NCBI GenBank assembly: GCA_019055375.1
Contig: JAHQIW010003656.1
Span: forward strand, 1-64,000
Direction of reading: 5' to 3'
Length of the DNA: 64,000 nucleotides
From: Parelaphostrongylus tenuis
Taxonomy: Eukaryota; Nematoda; Chromadorea; Rhabditida; Metastrongylidae
The notes beneath the pieces were generated by a model. It was given only the letters and a program-made list of their open reading frames with translations. It had not been told where the DNA came from and did no database searches. Position 1 is the stretch's first letter. Each line of letters begins with the position of its first letter. Made by a program: the position numbers and the translations under genes. This document shows positions 1 through 12,252 of the stretch, one piece after another.

Positions 1-1949
1 CCGAGAACCCGCACCGCGCCTCCCGAAACACTGACGCAAGAGACAAGAACCATAAAAGACAGAGAAAATACCGGCAAAACCTCAAAATGTATCACTCACC
101 TTCTCGTTTGATAACTAACAACCTTAGTATAGGTAATACTGTTCAAAAAGGTATTAAAATTTGAACAAAAAAACAAACAGATACTTGCGAGCCACTGGTG
201 TGAATGGATTAAGGGGTTTCTTTCTATTCCGTAAGTTTCTTGAAGGTAATTTATTGGGGTTCCTTTCTGTTAGACGCCAAAACAAATGAAGAAATGACCT
301 CTTTCGCTGAAACAAGAAACTTTCTATGGCATTTTCAGTACTCATTTGAAGGGCTCCAATCTCTGGCTACGTACTACGTAAACCGTCTTTAGGATTATTC
401 TCTTTATAACGCTGCAAGCTAAAAAAGAAAACACATATGTTTCACACACGCAACTTGTAAGTAAACTTTTGATAGCTCACGTTGTGGGTATTTACAACAC
501 TGTGCTTATTTTTTCGAAATTACCGTTTCATTCCAGTGTAGCAGGTAAAATAGAATTGAGCTTCACATGCGCGCGTTTGTTTTCCGGCCAAAGTGTGAGC
601 TGGGCATTACCTAGCAAAGCCGGTGAGGAGATGCTGGCCCGTCAACTCCATGCGGCGATCGAATCGATCGCGTTGACGCGGTACACGTTGTAGTTGCCAT
701 TTGTTGTTATTAACTTGAGATTTTTCTCCTCTTTGGAAGAAATTCCGGAGAAAAACGTACAATCCTAATATTAAAAGATTTCCTCTACACGTTCATGTGC
801 TTTTCGGAGGGAATAATAGTGAGGACGGGCGGCCGGTGTAAGAGATAGTTTTACTTTGAAGGGTACCAGTGTTATAAAAGGGCCTAAAAAGAGCAAGTAG
901 CGCCAGTAACCCAGAGTTTTAAACTTTCCAATTCACTATTAACACTCTTGTGGAAAATTCTTGTCCAGCGAAAGAGGTCATTTCTTCATTTGTTCCTCAG
1001 ATAATAGAAAAGCACCGGAATATACGATTTACTCTTCATCATTTAGGCCACCTTCGTTGTGATCATCAGAAATAATTCATACTCACTTTCTAAGTGCTTT
1101 CTAATATTCGAAATGCCCATTAACTCTGAATATTTTAGTGTTGGTAATTGGTTTATCCTCCATAATGACCTTTTCATTCAGCCATTGTACACCGATGCAT
1201 TTTCCGACAAATCATACCAGTTTACGACAGTGATTGCACGATAAATAATATAACAGAGTGCGTATGACGAAGTGCTTCATAGTTTTCTAATGTCCCGATT
1301 TTGAATGAAGGTTGAGCAAAATACGTCTGAAGGAGCGCACAAGTAGGAAGGCACAAAACCACAATGACCAGCCATGCATGGCATTGTGTGTCGTCTTTGC
1401 ATTATCGACACCTTTTTATAATTTCACATCAAAATTTCATGTAAAGGAAGGAAAGATTTATACCTCGATAAATAGCACTAGTCCAAAAAAAGGAAAATTA
1501 TTGATCCACTATCGATCATTTATACTCAAAGACAACCAGATTAGAGACCTCGTCAAATTGTACTTTTCACTTCAACACATGGCAATAGGTTTCTTCATAA
1601 TGGATTAATCACTGAATATTGATCACATTTGAGCAGATGTAGTAAAAGCTTCAAGTTCTACATGATTTTTTCTTATTTGAGTGGGAAACTACGACTTCCA
1701 CAACTAGAGGTTAATTCATCTGGCAGTGTCTTCTAGGCTGATTGGAAGCTAGATAATTTCCTCTTAAAAGCTTAACCAACATCCGCGCCGCATAAATGAG
1801 CAGCACGCACTAAGCAGTTTTGTTGTATACCGGAGAAGCAGACACTTCTTTGGCGAGATAACTGCTTGGATACTTTTACTCTTTTTTAGCACTCTATTTG
1901 ATCCGTCATCACAGCGTTTTTTTCACTGTGTGAATCCCATTAACTCTAG
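1..1949. other. No gene recognised; AT-rich intergenic sequence
   Basis: I find no exon with family resemblance and no consistent splice-phase chain on either strand. Open frames here are under 100 codons and look like chance runs in AT-rich DNA. The first 120 bases are cut by the window edge, so an exon of a gene lying to the left cannot be excluded. Confidence 0.5.
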
Positions 1950-2143
1950 CATTCAACTCGTTTTTAGTTCTCGTCTTGAACGGCGTAAAATACTGGTTGA
2001 GCGAATCCCCTTGCAATCTCGAGGATAGCCTGGCTGTGGCGTTTATAGGACGTTGCTGTTGACTGGCGGAGAGAGTTGGGGATGGAGCTTGGCTCCACGC
2101 ACACCATCACAAGCATCATAACCATTCGGCGACGGAGCCCCTT
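1950..2143 (-). repeat. tRNA-derived SINE-like repeat, family B (partial)
   Basis: This is the reverse complement of a repeat seen also at about 22430, 38995, 56695, 57931 and 63016. The shared parts are a tRNA Ser/Leu-like head with GGCCGAGTGG-type A box, the block read here as GCCACAGCCAGGCTATCC, and a 3' part carrying TACTTCTAGCA in reverse. This copy is diverged, and its head lies at the high-coordinate end. Family membership is by eye from shared blocks. Confidence 0.6.
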
Positions 2144-2574
2144 GCTGAAATAATAAGAGAAGAAACTAAGAGAATAGAAGTAAGCTCAGGTACCTAGTTC
2201 AAAGTGCGCGAGAAGGCGTAGAAAACTAAAATCCCAGAGCAAGATCACTTAGAATTTTTGGAAAAATTATCATTAGCAAGCTTAATTTAGAGAGAAATCA
2301 TCCTGAATACTTATAATCGAGTACACGAAAGACGCCTTGCTAATAACGATTCACTTTTAAAAGTAGCATGTAATGCATATGTTATTCTAGATATAATCAA
2401 AGAAAGGTTTTCTGAACTCCTCTAATTCGCAAAGTTCGAGACATCAACGGATTTGGAATAAAAACAATCAGAGTTTAGAAGTTTTCTGTTTAACACTGCC
2501 TTGTTTCAAGAAAAAATTTCGCCACAATTTAGTTTCTTTTTTCTCGGTGAGCAGACACGAGATTGCTAGTATCA

Positions 2575-3085
2575 GGCTGGTGCAAAAGTTTTTGTGGTTT
2601 TAGACCGTGGCGAAACCGCAGTTACTTTTACACCAACATAATACTAAAATGGCAACCTCGCATCTACTCAAGGAAAAACTGAGCCGTAGCGAATTTTTCT
2701 ATCAAAACGGGCATTGTTAAGCATATAAGTTCCACTCTGTGACGTTTTTTTTTTTTTCGGAACTTTTGATGTGTCAAGCGAGCGACCGTAGAATGATCAA
2801 CATTGAGTTTTCCTGAAGCATCTCGTGTAGTCTTAAGAAAACATTCTTTTATAGCCTTTCAGCATTTAGATTTTTAGTTGATGCAAAAGTAGTTGGGTTC
2901 TTCATCTTCGAAGCTTTCGCACATTTACGAAATTTCTTGAGCCACTGCTGTACTATACTTTAGCAGTTCCTAGGCCAAATGCGTTGTTGATATTGCGAGT
3001 CGTCTCTGTTGCTTTACGACCCATTTTAAACTCGAATGAGAAAATGGCTCGGTTTCACTTTTTGTTCAACATCATTTCCATAGTC
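2575..3085 (-). pseudogene. Degenerate mariner-type transposase N-terminal region
   Basis: On the minus strand, broken frames read through the N-terminal helix-turn-helix region of mariner transposases: FSFEFKMGRKATETTRNINN followed by AFGLGTA, and further on KMKNPTTFAST. Stop codons and frame changes interrupt it, and no DDD catalytic region is visible. The lower-coordinate part (TGCAAAAGTTTTTGTGGTTTT) resembles a mariner-like end. It is a dead element. The mariner assignment rests on the ETTRNINNAFG-type motif. Confidence 0.7.
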
Positions 3086-3089
3086 TAAA

Positions 3090-4338
3090 AGAACTATAAA
3101 ATAAATAGCAAATAATACGTCATAAGCAACAAAATATAAAACGAGAAATGCGCATTGAAGCGATGTATAACATAATCACATTTATTAAAAATATAATGCA
3201 ATATCAAATGGTGCATATCGACAATGCAAGAAACGCAATTCCTTTTCCAACAACCTATTAGTAAAATTTATTGAATAGAACGCAGTGCTTAAGATAGTGG
3301 CTGACTTTTCAATTGTATCGCCTTTGCAGAGCCTCGAACGGTTAAATTGATTAGAAGTTCTTTCAGTCAAACATCTTCCTAACTTCAGCAGTAACGTGGT
3401 AAACAAATTTTGGTATGCAGAGCAAAGAGCTCCTTTTTTTTTACACTAACTATTTTGTTCTTTTCAAGACTTCCTACTATAATTAGAGACATACTGCACG
3501 TCTTTTGCATAGGGAAGGAGTTCGCCTAGTTCACTTTCTTGAAAAATGGAAAGTCCGCTTTCACGGATTATGCGAGCCTGGCACATTTCCATTCGTCGTT
3601 TCTTCTCGCGATTGTCGTCGACGGTGGTGGTTTGATTCGGACACGGCGGCTGACGCGAGTTTCACACCGTGTTCTGTAAAATATCTGCAGCTGTGAGCAG
3701 AGCTGATTTATTCTTTTTGCAAACACGTCAACCCGAAGTAAAGGTAATCGTACTTGGGAAGTGGTGGATCGTAGAGACCGCTCTACAGTTCATTTCGTAC
3801 ATCTGTCGTCTGATCTTCTTACTACATGATCGGCCCATCAGTGTTCACTATCAATGCATGCTTTTCTGTGTCGCGAAGATGTGGTTCGGAGATTTGAGCT
3901 GCGCAGGTAGCTAAGTGTTGTAAGTGCCAAGTGATTTCACAAGACATCGCTCAAGAGCTCTCTGAGTCGTTCGCAGTAGTCTTGATGCGGTCCATATATT
4001 AGCTCACGAGAACGCCAAAAGGACTGTTGAATTAAAAATGTTAGCGCGTAAATTTGGATCTGTTATTTGGTCCGTAGCTTCTTTGAGAGGCCCGAATGTG
4101 GCCCACGCTGCTCTCCTTATTCTATCAATTTCCTCCTTCATCTTGTTCTCCATATTTCCGTTCTCCGTTCTCTCTTGTTTGGCCAGAGAAAATCAGCTCA
4201 AGGTATGGCGTGAGGGGAATCTAGCCAGAATGCCTCAAAAAAGCATTCTCTGTTGTTGTTTCGGATTTCTGTGTAAGAATGATGACTTCTACTCTAAAAT
4301 CACCTACGTTGTGTTTTTGTGCCTCATATCTGCATAAT
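3090..4338. other. No gene recognised
   Basis: Open frames on both strands (for example the 99-codon frame at 4038-4337) have no recognisable domain and no supporting splice-site chain. I see no RNA gene. Left as unassigned intergenic sequence. Confidence 0.45.
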
Positions 4339-4580
4339 GAGCGCATGTGGCGCAGTGGTTAGAGGTGCTTTATGTCGCATACATGTCGATAGTTCACTCT
4401 CGCACTCATGGCTCACCAAACCATCCATCCCTTCGCGATCGGTAAATTGGTACCAGACGGGTCTCAGGCTTGTCTGGGAGGATAAGCAGCATTGACTTGG
4501 TTCAGCGAAAGGCCACCGCGAGTCATTGTAAAGGTCAGATATGCATTCAATCACCTCGAACGAATTCCAAATTGAATGTA
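4339..4580 (+). repeat. tRNA-derived SINE, family A, 3' truncated
   Basis: It begins GAGCGCATGTGGCGCAGTGG, which contains a pol III A box (TGGCGCAGTGG). The B-box area is mutated. The body follows (CCATCCATCCC, TTGGTACCAGAC, GTCTGGGAGGATAAGCAGC, CCGCGAGTCATTGTAAAGG, ATGCATTCAATCACCTC). The 3' end of the full-length family (GCGCATCCCCCAGGGATTGATCAACG plus a TTTATCC tail) is missing, and a Penelope-like remnant follows directly. Confidence 0.8.
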
Positions 4581-4920
4581 TATGGATGTAATGTAGTCTA
4601 CCCACTTCGCCAATGTATTCGCTCCCGCGTGCTTTACAAAGGATTAGGTAAACCATGCCAAAGTCTTCTCTACCGCTGAGGCAAATTAGGTAGTTTTTTC
4701 ATTTCGCATAGGCGTCATATAATCGGCTCTGAATAAGCTGGTGTCTTAACGTGATCAATGGTAATTCAACCATTGCAGCTGACTCGTATAAACCGGCCTT
4801 CGAGCAACTTTTTATAGCTGTGCTTATTTCGTTTTGTATAGAAAGCCGGATGAAAAGAACCTTGTTTTCGTTGTACTTATTGTTTAAGGGCTTCGTTTCT
4901 TTTGAATCCACTCCGAGCCG
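4560..4920 (-). pseudogene. Penelope-like retroelement 3' coding remnant (GIY-YIG region)
   Basis: Read on the minus strand, a frame contains ELPLITLRHQLIQSRLYDAY and, 100-150 bp further, VYLILCKARGSEYIGEVGR. The second matches the CxxCGxxYIGETGR signature of the GIY-YIG endonuclease domain in Penelope-like elements, and the first resembles the conserved segment just before it. The Cys pair is damaged (CKARG instead of CKxCG) and a stop lies between the blocks, so it is a fossil. It abuts a SINE A copy. Confidence 0.65.
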
Positions 4921-6066
4921 CCAGTGTTTCGTTTCTGTTAGAAACGGCTGCTTCTCGCGTCAAGTTGGGGGATTCTCCCTTTTTCCCCATTTCTGTGTAT
5001 TAACTAGTGAGTGTTCGAAACATATGGAACGGGAAGGATTGGTCATAATCACGTGTGACCTTGTGCCATACCTGAGGCTGATTCTTTTCAACCTGAGCAA
5101 AGCACATTCCCATCACAAGCAAGACTGTGCGCGCTATATCTTCACTGAATAAAACTTAACTCAAAAATTAATCAAACTAAAAATCTAAATTTAAAACTGG
5201 AGAACTTTATAAGATCAAAACAATGATTTTCTTAAAGATCGGTTTACTCTGAGAACCAAAATTTGTTCTCTGAATTATTCTGCTGAGGTTATCTATGTGT
5301 GTGGCTAAATAAATTAATAATCATTTTGACCGTTTGAGGCTCGAATAAGGCGATATTGTCGTACCATCAGTAATTATGATTGTAATTCATTACAATCAAT
5401 TAACTTTGCATACTTATACTGCTAACAACTTCTCATTGCATATCATGAGAAAATATTGAATTGTCCGATAAGTGTCGCATTTGATAGAAGTTGGTGGTGG
5501 GAACTGCTACAACTCAGCTTCTTCAAGAAAGGAAAAAGACATTTCTTTCACCCATTTAGAAGTGGATCGCTTTTAATCATCTTTATTGTCTCTCCACCCT
5601 TTGACCATCAAGTTGTTCAAATGCTTGGGTGATAAGACATGATACCATATCGTTAGCTCCTCTTGAGCAGATATAGCTAATGCGCCAAACGTTCCAGCTC
5701 AAGTTCACCATGAATGCTTATACAGCACTGCTAATGGTATTCGACCAGCAAAATAGCTCATAGATCTGGATTACTCCTCATTTTTCCAATGCACGATGGT
5801 CCCACCTTGATCCTCTTAGAAGCTCGGTAAACAATGAAGGATGCACTTTCATTATTCAAATCTGGTGTTGAGGTACATGAACTCTTTATTAGTAGAGGTG
5901 GAATCGTTGAATCAAAAAGAAAGAAGCAGATCTGTATCTTACCTGTTCTTCTTGTTCTTGCAGCGTCCGCGCGATATTCGCTTTGCTCTGTTCTGCTGTG
6001 GGGCGAATATCATCACACAGACGTCCTAACTAAAACGAACAAGACTGCAGAAATAAGGGACTTCTT
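4921..6066. other. No gene recognised
   Basis: AT-rich sequence with a 133-codon open frame (4751-5152, +) that overlaps the Penelope remnant antisense and shows no known domain. I see no splice chain, RNA gene or clear repeat ends. Confidence 0.4.
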
Positions 6067-6838
6067 TTCTGTTAGACGGCACGGGATCAAAAAGCGATCC
6101 CATTGACTGTACAGGCACTTTTCATAGAAGTATTAGTGATCATTGGAAAGCTTAAACCTGTGACTAAAGCCGTACGTGGCCGTTTTCTTCGAAAGGCCTT
6201 TATATAACACGGAAAATATTAAATTAAAATATGCTCAACAACGACCGCTTAATCCAACTGTTTACCTCGCCGGAAGAACGAAAAGCACATAAACGTGTAG
6301 CGAAAAATCTTCTAGTATTAGAGTCAGAGGTTTTAATCTGGAGTTTTCTTTCAAAGCGAAGATGCAACTCCTAATTGAATAACAAAAATCGCACTTCCCT
6401 AAGGCCCGCGAAAGGACCAATCGATTAACGTTCGTGTTGGGGACTTGCCACATCTGTTCTGGCCCTAACCCCTCCATCTCGCAGAATAGCCAGAATACCC
6501 CACGCTTGCGTATGTGAATTCAATCTTATCTTCACTGCTGCACCTTCGAAGAAACGATCTTCCAGAAAATAAGGAAATCGTTGTAATCTTTTTATTTTAC
6601 TCTATCGCATGATTATTAATAGTCCAAAGAAGGAACTCTGTCTTGCCAGGAAAACGCGTATGTGAAACACAGATGTTTTTTCTTTCGTTGAAGCGTTATA
6701 ATAAAGGTTTTTTTGGGAACGGCCACGTACTGCGCTAGCCAGAGATTTGTGCTTCCAAATGATTACTAACACACTTATGAAAAGTACTTGTGCAACGAAA
6801 GGGATCGGTTTTTGATCCCGTGCCGTCAAGCAGAAAAA
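6067..6838. repeat. MITE-like element with about 140-bp terminal inverted repeats
   Basis: The left arm, from about 6067 (GTTAGACGGCACGGGATC), recurs inverted at the right end near 6838 (GATCCCGTGCCGTC). Further matching blocks are CACTTTTCATA with AGTACTTTTCATAAGTG-type sequence and TACGTGGCCGTTTTC with GAACGGCCACGTA. The arms run to about 6205 and from about 6703. The 500-bp interior shows no transposase. It is a non-autonomous element of unknown superfamily. Confidence 0.7.
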
Positions 6839-7265
6839 GGGCCAATGAGTGTTTTTATCAATGTGACTAAGCATCTAAGAGAGACACGTTTTCTCACAAA
6901 CATTGTTTATTGAACGTTCAATCGAAAACTGTTTGGCTACAACTTGATATCGTAACCGCGATGTCATCAGTAACAACGAAGATAATTGTAGAGGACGACT
7001 ACCAATTTCAACTTTATTTTTTTATAACGTTGTTGATTGTGACGATATGCTATCACCATTCTGACTTCAAGTATTTAAGTCTACTATGCTGTTATTGTAC
7101 AATAATGAACTTCTCATTTCAAACTTACTGAGCAATTCATAAAGTATCTACGTATTATAACTTTATTTCGAGTGTTTTCATCAAGACCACGCTCAGATTG
7201 CAATATATCTCGTAATAATTATTTGAGCCAACATGTCATGTGATCTGATAATGGGCACTTGTACA

Positions 7266-7309
7266 GCCCGATACACGATTTTCGACCTTACAATCTCCTC
7301 AGTTACGCA
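7266..7309 (-). ncRNA. Hammerhead-ribozyme-like motif, degenerate
   Basis: The minus strand shows a core that has drifted (ACTGAGGA instead of CTGACGA), a stem II (GATTGTAAGGTC), GAAAA, and a 3' half closing in GTATCGGGC. Stem I is broken. It mirrors the better copy at 7541-7583. Confidence 0.5.
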
Positions 7310-7540
7310 GGAACCGTTCGTTTTTTAGTTTTTAGCCAGTCTTCTCGGGAGCCCCTACTCTGCGTATAAAGAGCTAAGTGACGACGAACGATTTACACTG
7401 TAAGTCAAGTGAAATTATCACCAAATATACAGTGTTGTACACTCGATTGCTCTTTTGACTCGTATTTTTACGATTTTTATACCCTTAATTCTCCCAGGCT
7501 TCCGGGAGGATTGGCTAAAGACTAAAAGACGTAGGGTTCT

Positions 7541-7583
7541 GCCCGACTGACGAGACTGTAAAGTCAAAACACGTGTATCGGGC
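7541..7583 (+). ncRNA. Hammerhead-ribozyme-like motif, type I, one core change
   Basis: Forty-three bases fit the type I hammerhead. Stem I is GCCCGA with TCGGGC, the core is CTGACGA, stem II is GACT-GTAA-AGTC, stem III is the palindrome ACACGTGT and the cleavage position follows A. The conserved GAAA reads AAAA, a change of a core G, so this copy is probably inactive. The structure is read directly; activity is inference. Confidence 0.75.
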
Positions 7584-8235
7584 TATACAAACAGCCCATT
7601 AACAGATCACATGATATGTTAGCTCTAACAATAATTGAGATATCTACGTATTTATTAAAAGACGCTTTTGAATGTCTAAAACCTTACATTACAACTTGCA
7701 TCTCAGTGATCAAAGGCCTATTGCGATAACTTTCGCGTCAATAAATGAGAAAACTCAACGCATCTTTGACTACTGCAATACTTCAGTAATTCTAATAATT
7801 TCCTCCCACATTTGTACTTGTTGTAATAATACAAGCAATAGCCGCTTATAGCGCAGTGGTGTTAGATGTGCTTAGCTTCACGCCATAAGGTCCGAAGTGA
7901 TTAGAAAACGTTATATCTTCCTTGTTATTCCAAACATCCCTTGTTAGAAACATCTATTTGAAAAGATTTTATATCTTCGTCTTTCATAAAAGACATTAAC
8001 AAGCCATGAGTAGACCGAGAAGTATAAAATCGGGGAGGGAAGATCGATAGCATTAGTGAATGTAAAAGGGTAAATTGGAATGTTTCACTGTCATGAAAAG
8101 AGCTTACGAAACACTTTTTGTTGATATAACAATAGTGTGACTGAATTGATAACCGAGAAACACATTGTGCGCATTTAAAAGTAAAAGGGAGATTGTACAG
8201 TCGTTTGAACTGGCTAGGCACAACAGCAACCTAAA

Positions 8236-8302
8236 GGGTAAAAAGCGATCGGCGTTGACCCATCCCCTATGGGTACACCATGCATACGACTTCACCAAGC
8301 AT
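8236..8302 (-). repeat. SINE family A, 3' end fragment
   Basis: The bases read GATCGGCGTTGACCCATCCCC and then ACCATGCATACGACTTC. These match the inverted 3' end of SINE A (CGGCGTTGATCAATCCCTGG, GCGCCATGCATTCGACTTC). Only about 65 bp remain, without the tRNA head. Confidence 0.6.
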
Positions 8303-11300
8303 AATAAAGAAATCCTGATCTATACCGTGACTCAAGTGCCCTATGCTGCATTCAAATCGGTTTTTTATCCTTCCAAACAGGCCTGCTGCTGATTCGCTTA
8401 CGCTGCAGCGATGGTGGGCTTGGTTTACTAAAGGAGTGGAACCGGAGTAACGACTGCGTGTGTGTGAGTGTTGTACGACTCTTTCGACCAATGTGCTCAA
8501 ATCGCCCTCTTAACACTATTCTCTAAAATATCGAAGTTAAACATGTTCATTTTTTCTTAAAAATGAGCTTATTCCATTGCCTAGGAAATCATTCACCGCT
8601 GGAGCAGACGTTGGAAACAGAAGTTGGTGACAAATTGAGTCGAGGCAAGCACATCGTGAAACATTCGCTAACAGAAAAAGACCACGCTGGTGGTTCATTG
8701 GTTCTCCATTTACCAGAAGAGGTTGTCCGCGCTGAACACCCGTAAACACCGCAGTGCAGCTATTTCAGGATTGCGGTGAAAAAAGCTTATTCAAACACTA
8801 GAAGCCGGTTGGATGGAAAATGTGCTGAAAATCTCACCGCTTGTGAAAACAAGAAGTGTGAAGATTGAAAACGCAATGTCTAATGGTCAGAAAATATTTC
8901 TCGTCATGGAAGCCTTTCCGACCTTTTGTTATTTGAGTTCACAACCCAGGGAACCCTTCGCGTGAACTGTACGAAGAGCAATCTAAACATCTGCTTTGGC
9001 TTTCTAATCTCCAAAGTGATACGATGTTTCATTTTTCTTCCGCTCGATTCGTATCCCCATATCTGCTATTCATTGAGTCTTCAAACCTTCCTCCTCGTGG
9101 TTTCCAATTGTTGCTTAAGGCATGTTTTCCTGTTCATCAGGTACACCACTGAATACTAGTCGAGAACCTTTCTCTAGTCCTGATACAGCTATATCATGGC
9201 TTTCCCATTGAACTAAAAGTGTGTGAACTGTTTCCAGGCAGGTTCAAAACCAATCTCTGGACTTCAGACGAATGAGAGCGTCACTAAGCTTCGGGCGGAG
9301 TTCAAACGGCGGCTGTTCAGGGTGGGCGGTCGGCTTACTGAACAGAATTGGCAATAACATGTTCAATGCAACATCCCATCCAATCTGGCAAGTTGCGTTC
9401 CACTCGGTGCGTTTTTCCATTCGATTGCAGTGCGACATCTATGGGCACCCGTTCTAGTGTAATTTTCCGTAGGACCCAGAAAAAAGGGGTCGGTGAACTG
9501 GTTTCTTGAGAGAGCCGTGATAATGTTCGGTTTCCACAAGGAAAGGAAGGGAAAAAGTTACAGGCCGGAACAGGGCAGCTTTTGAAGGCGAAAATTGAAG
9601 AACTGTTCTCTAGTTATGGACACTGTAGCGTTCATGCCGGCCGGAGCGTGTCAAGCAACGTGAGGCCTGGTTAGTGCATGGCCTGGAGAGACAGGATAGC
9701 TGTTCCGTAAGACTTATTCACGCGGTTTTTTCTAGGATTATCTTTGTTCATGATCAATAAGATGATTTTTTCTTGGGGTGGAGTCTCCGATGGCGAGTAC
9801 TGAAGAACAATGAGAGGAAAGTAGAATGTAAAGATAAAGCAAGATGACTTATCATGGCATATGGCTCTCATGAGCTGGCTATATCGCCGGAACCTAAGTA
9901 GCCACCGACGTTGTCAACCTCGAAAAGGCTTAGAACTTTTCCATAAACTACAATGAATGTTTATAACGAGGTTTGAAACAATTGACTGGAATGCATTGAG
10001 CAGGAAATCTCAAGGAACATGTTCCTATCGGTCTAATGCCAAAACTCCTATCAGCCCGAAAGCGTTTAGAACGATGGCGGCTAACAAAGCCAGTTTTCTT
10101 CGGACAACATTCGCTTTGCAGGCGTTTCAAGCCCTAAGTGTCTAGCTGAACCATTTGAATGGTTGGGAAGGAAAAAGACGAATGTGGCCAGTTCGTGGGG
10201 AGAAACACGTCGAGACGAACGAAGATTACTTTCTCGGTCTCGATCTGCTCCGAAATTAGAGGACGACTAGCAAGTGAGCTTATTCAAAATTCACGAAAAA
10301 TACGAGGAAGAGGGAAGAAAGGAGTTCACAGGAGAGAGATCAGGTCCGGATTCGTCCGATGTGGGAAAACGGATACTGGAGAGAGGCGGAGAAGAAGGAC
10401 GGAGAGAGGGAGGGAGAAGGGAGGAACAGAGGGGATGGGAGGGAGGGAGAGGCATGGAGAGAGGAAGAGGGAGAGAGGGGAAAGCAAGGATTTTCTAGGC
10501 GCCAAGACCCACTCAACAGCAGGTAGCCCCCTCAGGGTGTCCGTCCGCTGTACGGCTGGCGACGGCGACAGCGACAAACGACGACGTGGGTGTCGCAGCG
10601 GCCGCCGTCGGCGACCACCTCCGCGACGGACGAATTGATCGCGCCTGGTGGCCTCACGTTTCGCAATGTCCGCCCGCCCACATCATTCTGCCAACCTAAC
10701 CCTGGGGGCGGGCGATTCGGTCTGTTTCTGGGATGCGATCACCCCCATATGGGGAATCTCCTACTTCACATCGTTTGACGCTGAGATCTTATCGCTATGC
10801 CGTTGATTTGTCATCGTTTTTCTCTGATTTCTGGACTTCTTCCGAAGGGTTCATGTGGCTTTTCAGACCATTTTTAACCCTAAAAAACACAACAGGAAGC
10901 AGGAAAACGTCGAATTGAACCCAGAGCGAGGGTTTAATATCGCTGGCGACAAGTGGAGTCCCATTCAGTCCTGGCTCAGCAGTTTTTATCGTCATAATGA
11001 CAAGCTCCAGTAAGTCTTCGTTTCCCCCACACCCTTCATAATAAATTGATTCCACCGAGTCAGCATGGTGTTCGGCTAGGTTTTTTCTATTTTTATTAGT
11101 TCCTATCTTATTATTATCTCCTTATTGCCTTCGTTTACTCGCTTTATCAATACATGGAGAAGGAGTTTTTGCCTGGGATCTCTTTGTTTCGCCTACATCT
11201 CCTGCCTTTGTGTAATTTAGCCCATTCGCGACGGCGTGTATCGAGAAAGATTCACGATTTTCTGAAGGGTCTTCTCGCTGGAAAAAGCTTTTTTTCTTAG

Positions 11301-12252
11301 ACTTTCAATAACTATCCGAAAGCTTAAATCTCGTGCGATCTCAAAAATGTGTTGGTTTTTGAAAAGCCTCTCTTATTGCGTTATAGCGGCGAAAAGAATA
11401 TTAAGGTTTACACTCCGTTTCTCTTCGTTTTCCTCGATTCCGGTACCGTGGATGGCTTTTTCGCTGGGCTTGTAGTGGTCCTACGATATTTCTAATCTCG
11501 ACAATTCCAAAAAATGTTTGGTTTTCAAAAAGGTTATTATAGAACGTTGTAAGAGTCAAGGAAAGATTGCGTTCCACTTTCCGGCTTTTCTCCGCAATTA
11601 TAAGATATAAATGCGCCAAGTATAGGGAAATGTAAACAAAATCATAGTGTATCACAGTAACACGAAAAAATCCGAAGTGTTCTCAAAATGGGGAAAAAAC
11701 CCTCAAGGAAATGACGAAAATCGCGCGCAGCCCCGTGCGACTCGCGCTGTGCGATCGATCATCTACCGTCCCACGGGGGATAATCCCAGTTTATTGAATA
11801 CGTGAAATGTTTTCTAGCTCGTATTTCCCCTGTAGATCGATAGTCAGGAGCCAAATTCATTCGTTGGCTTTGCTTCAAGACCGTTTGTCGGTGTTTTCAT
11901 CGAATAGCAGTCCCCGTTTTCCTTCGCGATCCTACGCTCTGTACGTTTTTTTCTTCTTCTTTTCGCCTCCGACGAATTCTTTCGTATCTCCCGTTGGTTT
12001 TGGTGGCTTCAGTGACGTACCTGTGACTTTTAGGGCTTAGGAGCAACGTCCCGACGATGACGACGACGACGACGACAATGACGATGACAGTTTTGGTGTG
12101 ATTCATCGACCGCCAGCCTTCCAGTCGGCCAACCAACTCCCTGCAGCTCGACGACGTCGTCTCTTCTGGATGCTCTTCTACTCGTTCTATTCATCCTTCA
12201 GATCTTCATCTCATCATCTCTCATCTGCTTGAAATTTGATCGTTGACCAGTC
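8303..12252. other. No gene recognised; upstream region of the Slingshot-like gene
   Basis: I find no family-matching exon. Landmarks are a purine-rich stretch of GGGAGA-like repeats (about 10380-10500), a GC-rich segment (about 10540-10720) and a GAC/GAT trinucleotide tract (about 12055-12090). The 100 bases before 12253 are pyrimidine-rich (TCATCTC repeats) and may be 5' untranslated sequence of the Slingshot-like gene. Open frames of 60-160 codons in the purine-rich part are arginine- and glutamate-rich by composition and are not credited. Confidence 0.4.

Larger units (their letters stand above)
7195..7640. repeat. Palindromic element with hammerhead motifs, family H1, copy 1
   Basis: The left arm (GAGCCAACATGTCATGTGATCTG, then TACAGCCCGATACACG) is mirrored by the right arm (CGTGTATCGGGCTATACA, then CAGATCACATGATATGTTAG). 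Each arm contains one hammerhead-like core, pointing outward and mirroring the other. The spacer contains ACACTGTAAGTCAAGTGAAAT, also found in other copies. There is no coding capacity. Related copies lie at about 38540, 49961, 54160 and 61370. Confidence 0.75.

Noticed and set aside
2575..3085. Mariner copy as an intact transposase gene
   Set aside because: Several stops and frame changes, and no catalytic region.
4751..5152. 133-codon frame on the plus strand
   Set aside because: It lies antisense to a Penelope-like remnant for part of its length, has no recognised motif and no upstream start context.
10159..10638. 159-codon Arg/Gly/Glu-rich frame upstream of Slingshot
   Set aside because: Composition follows a purine-rich simple repeat (GGGAGA-like), all six frames are affected, and no domain or splice support is seen.
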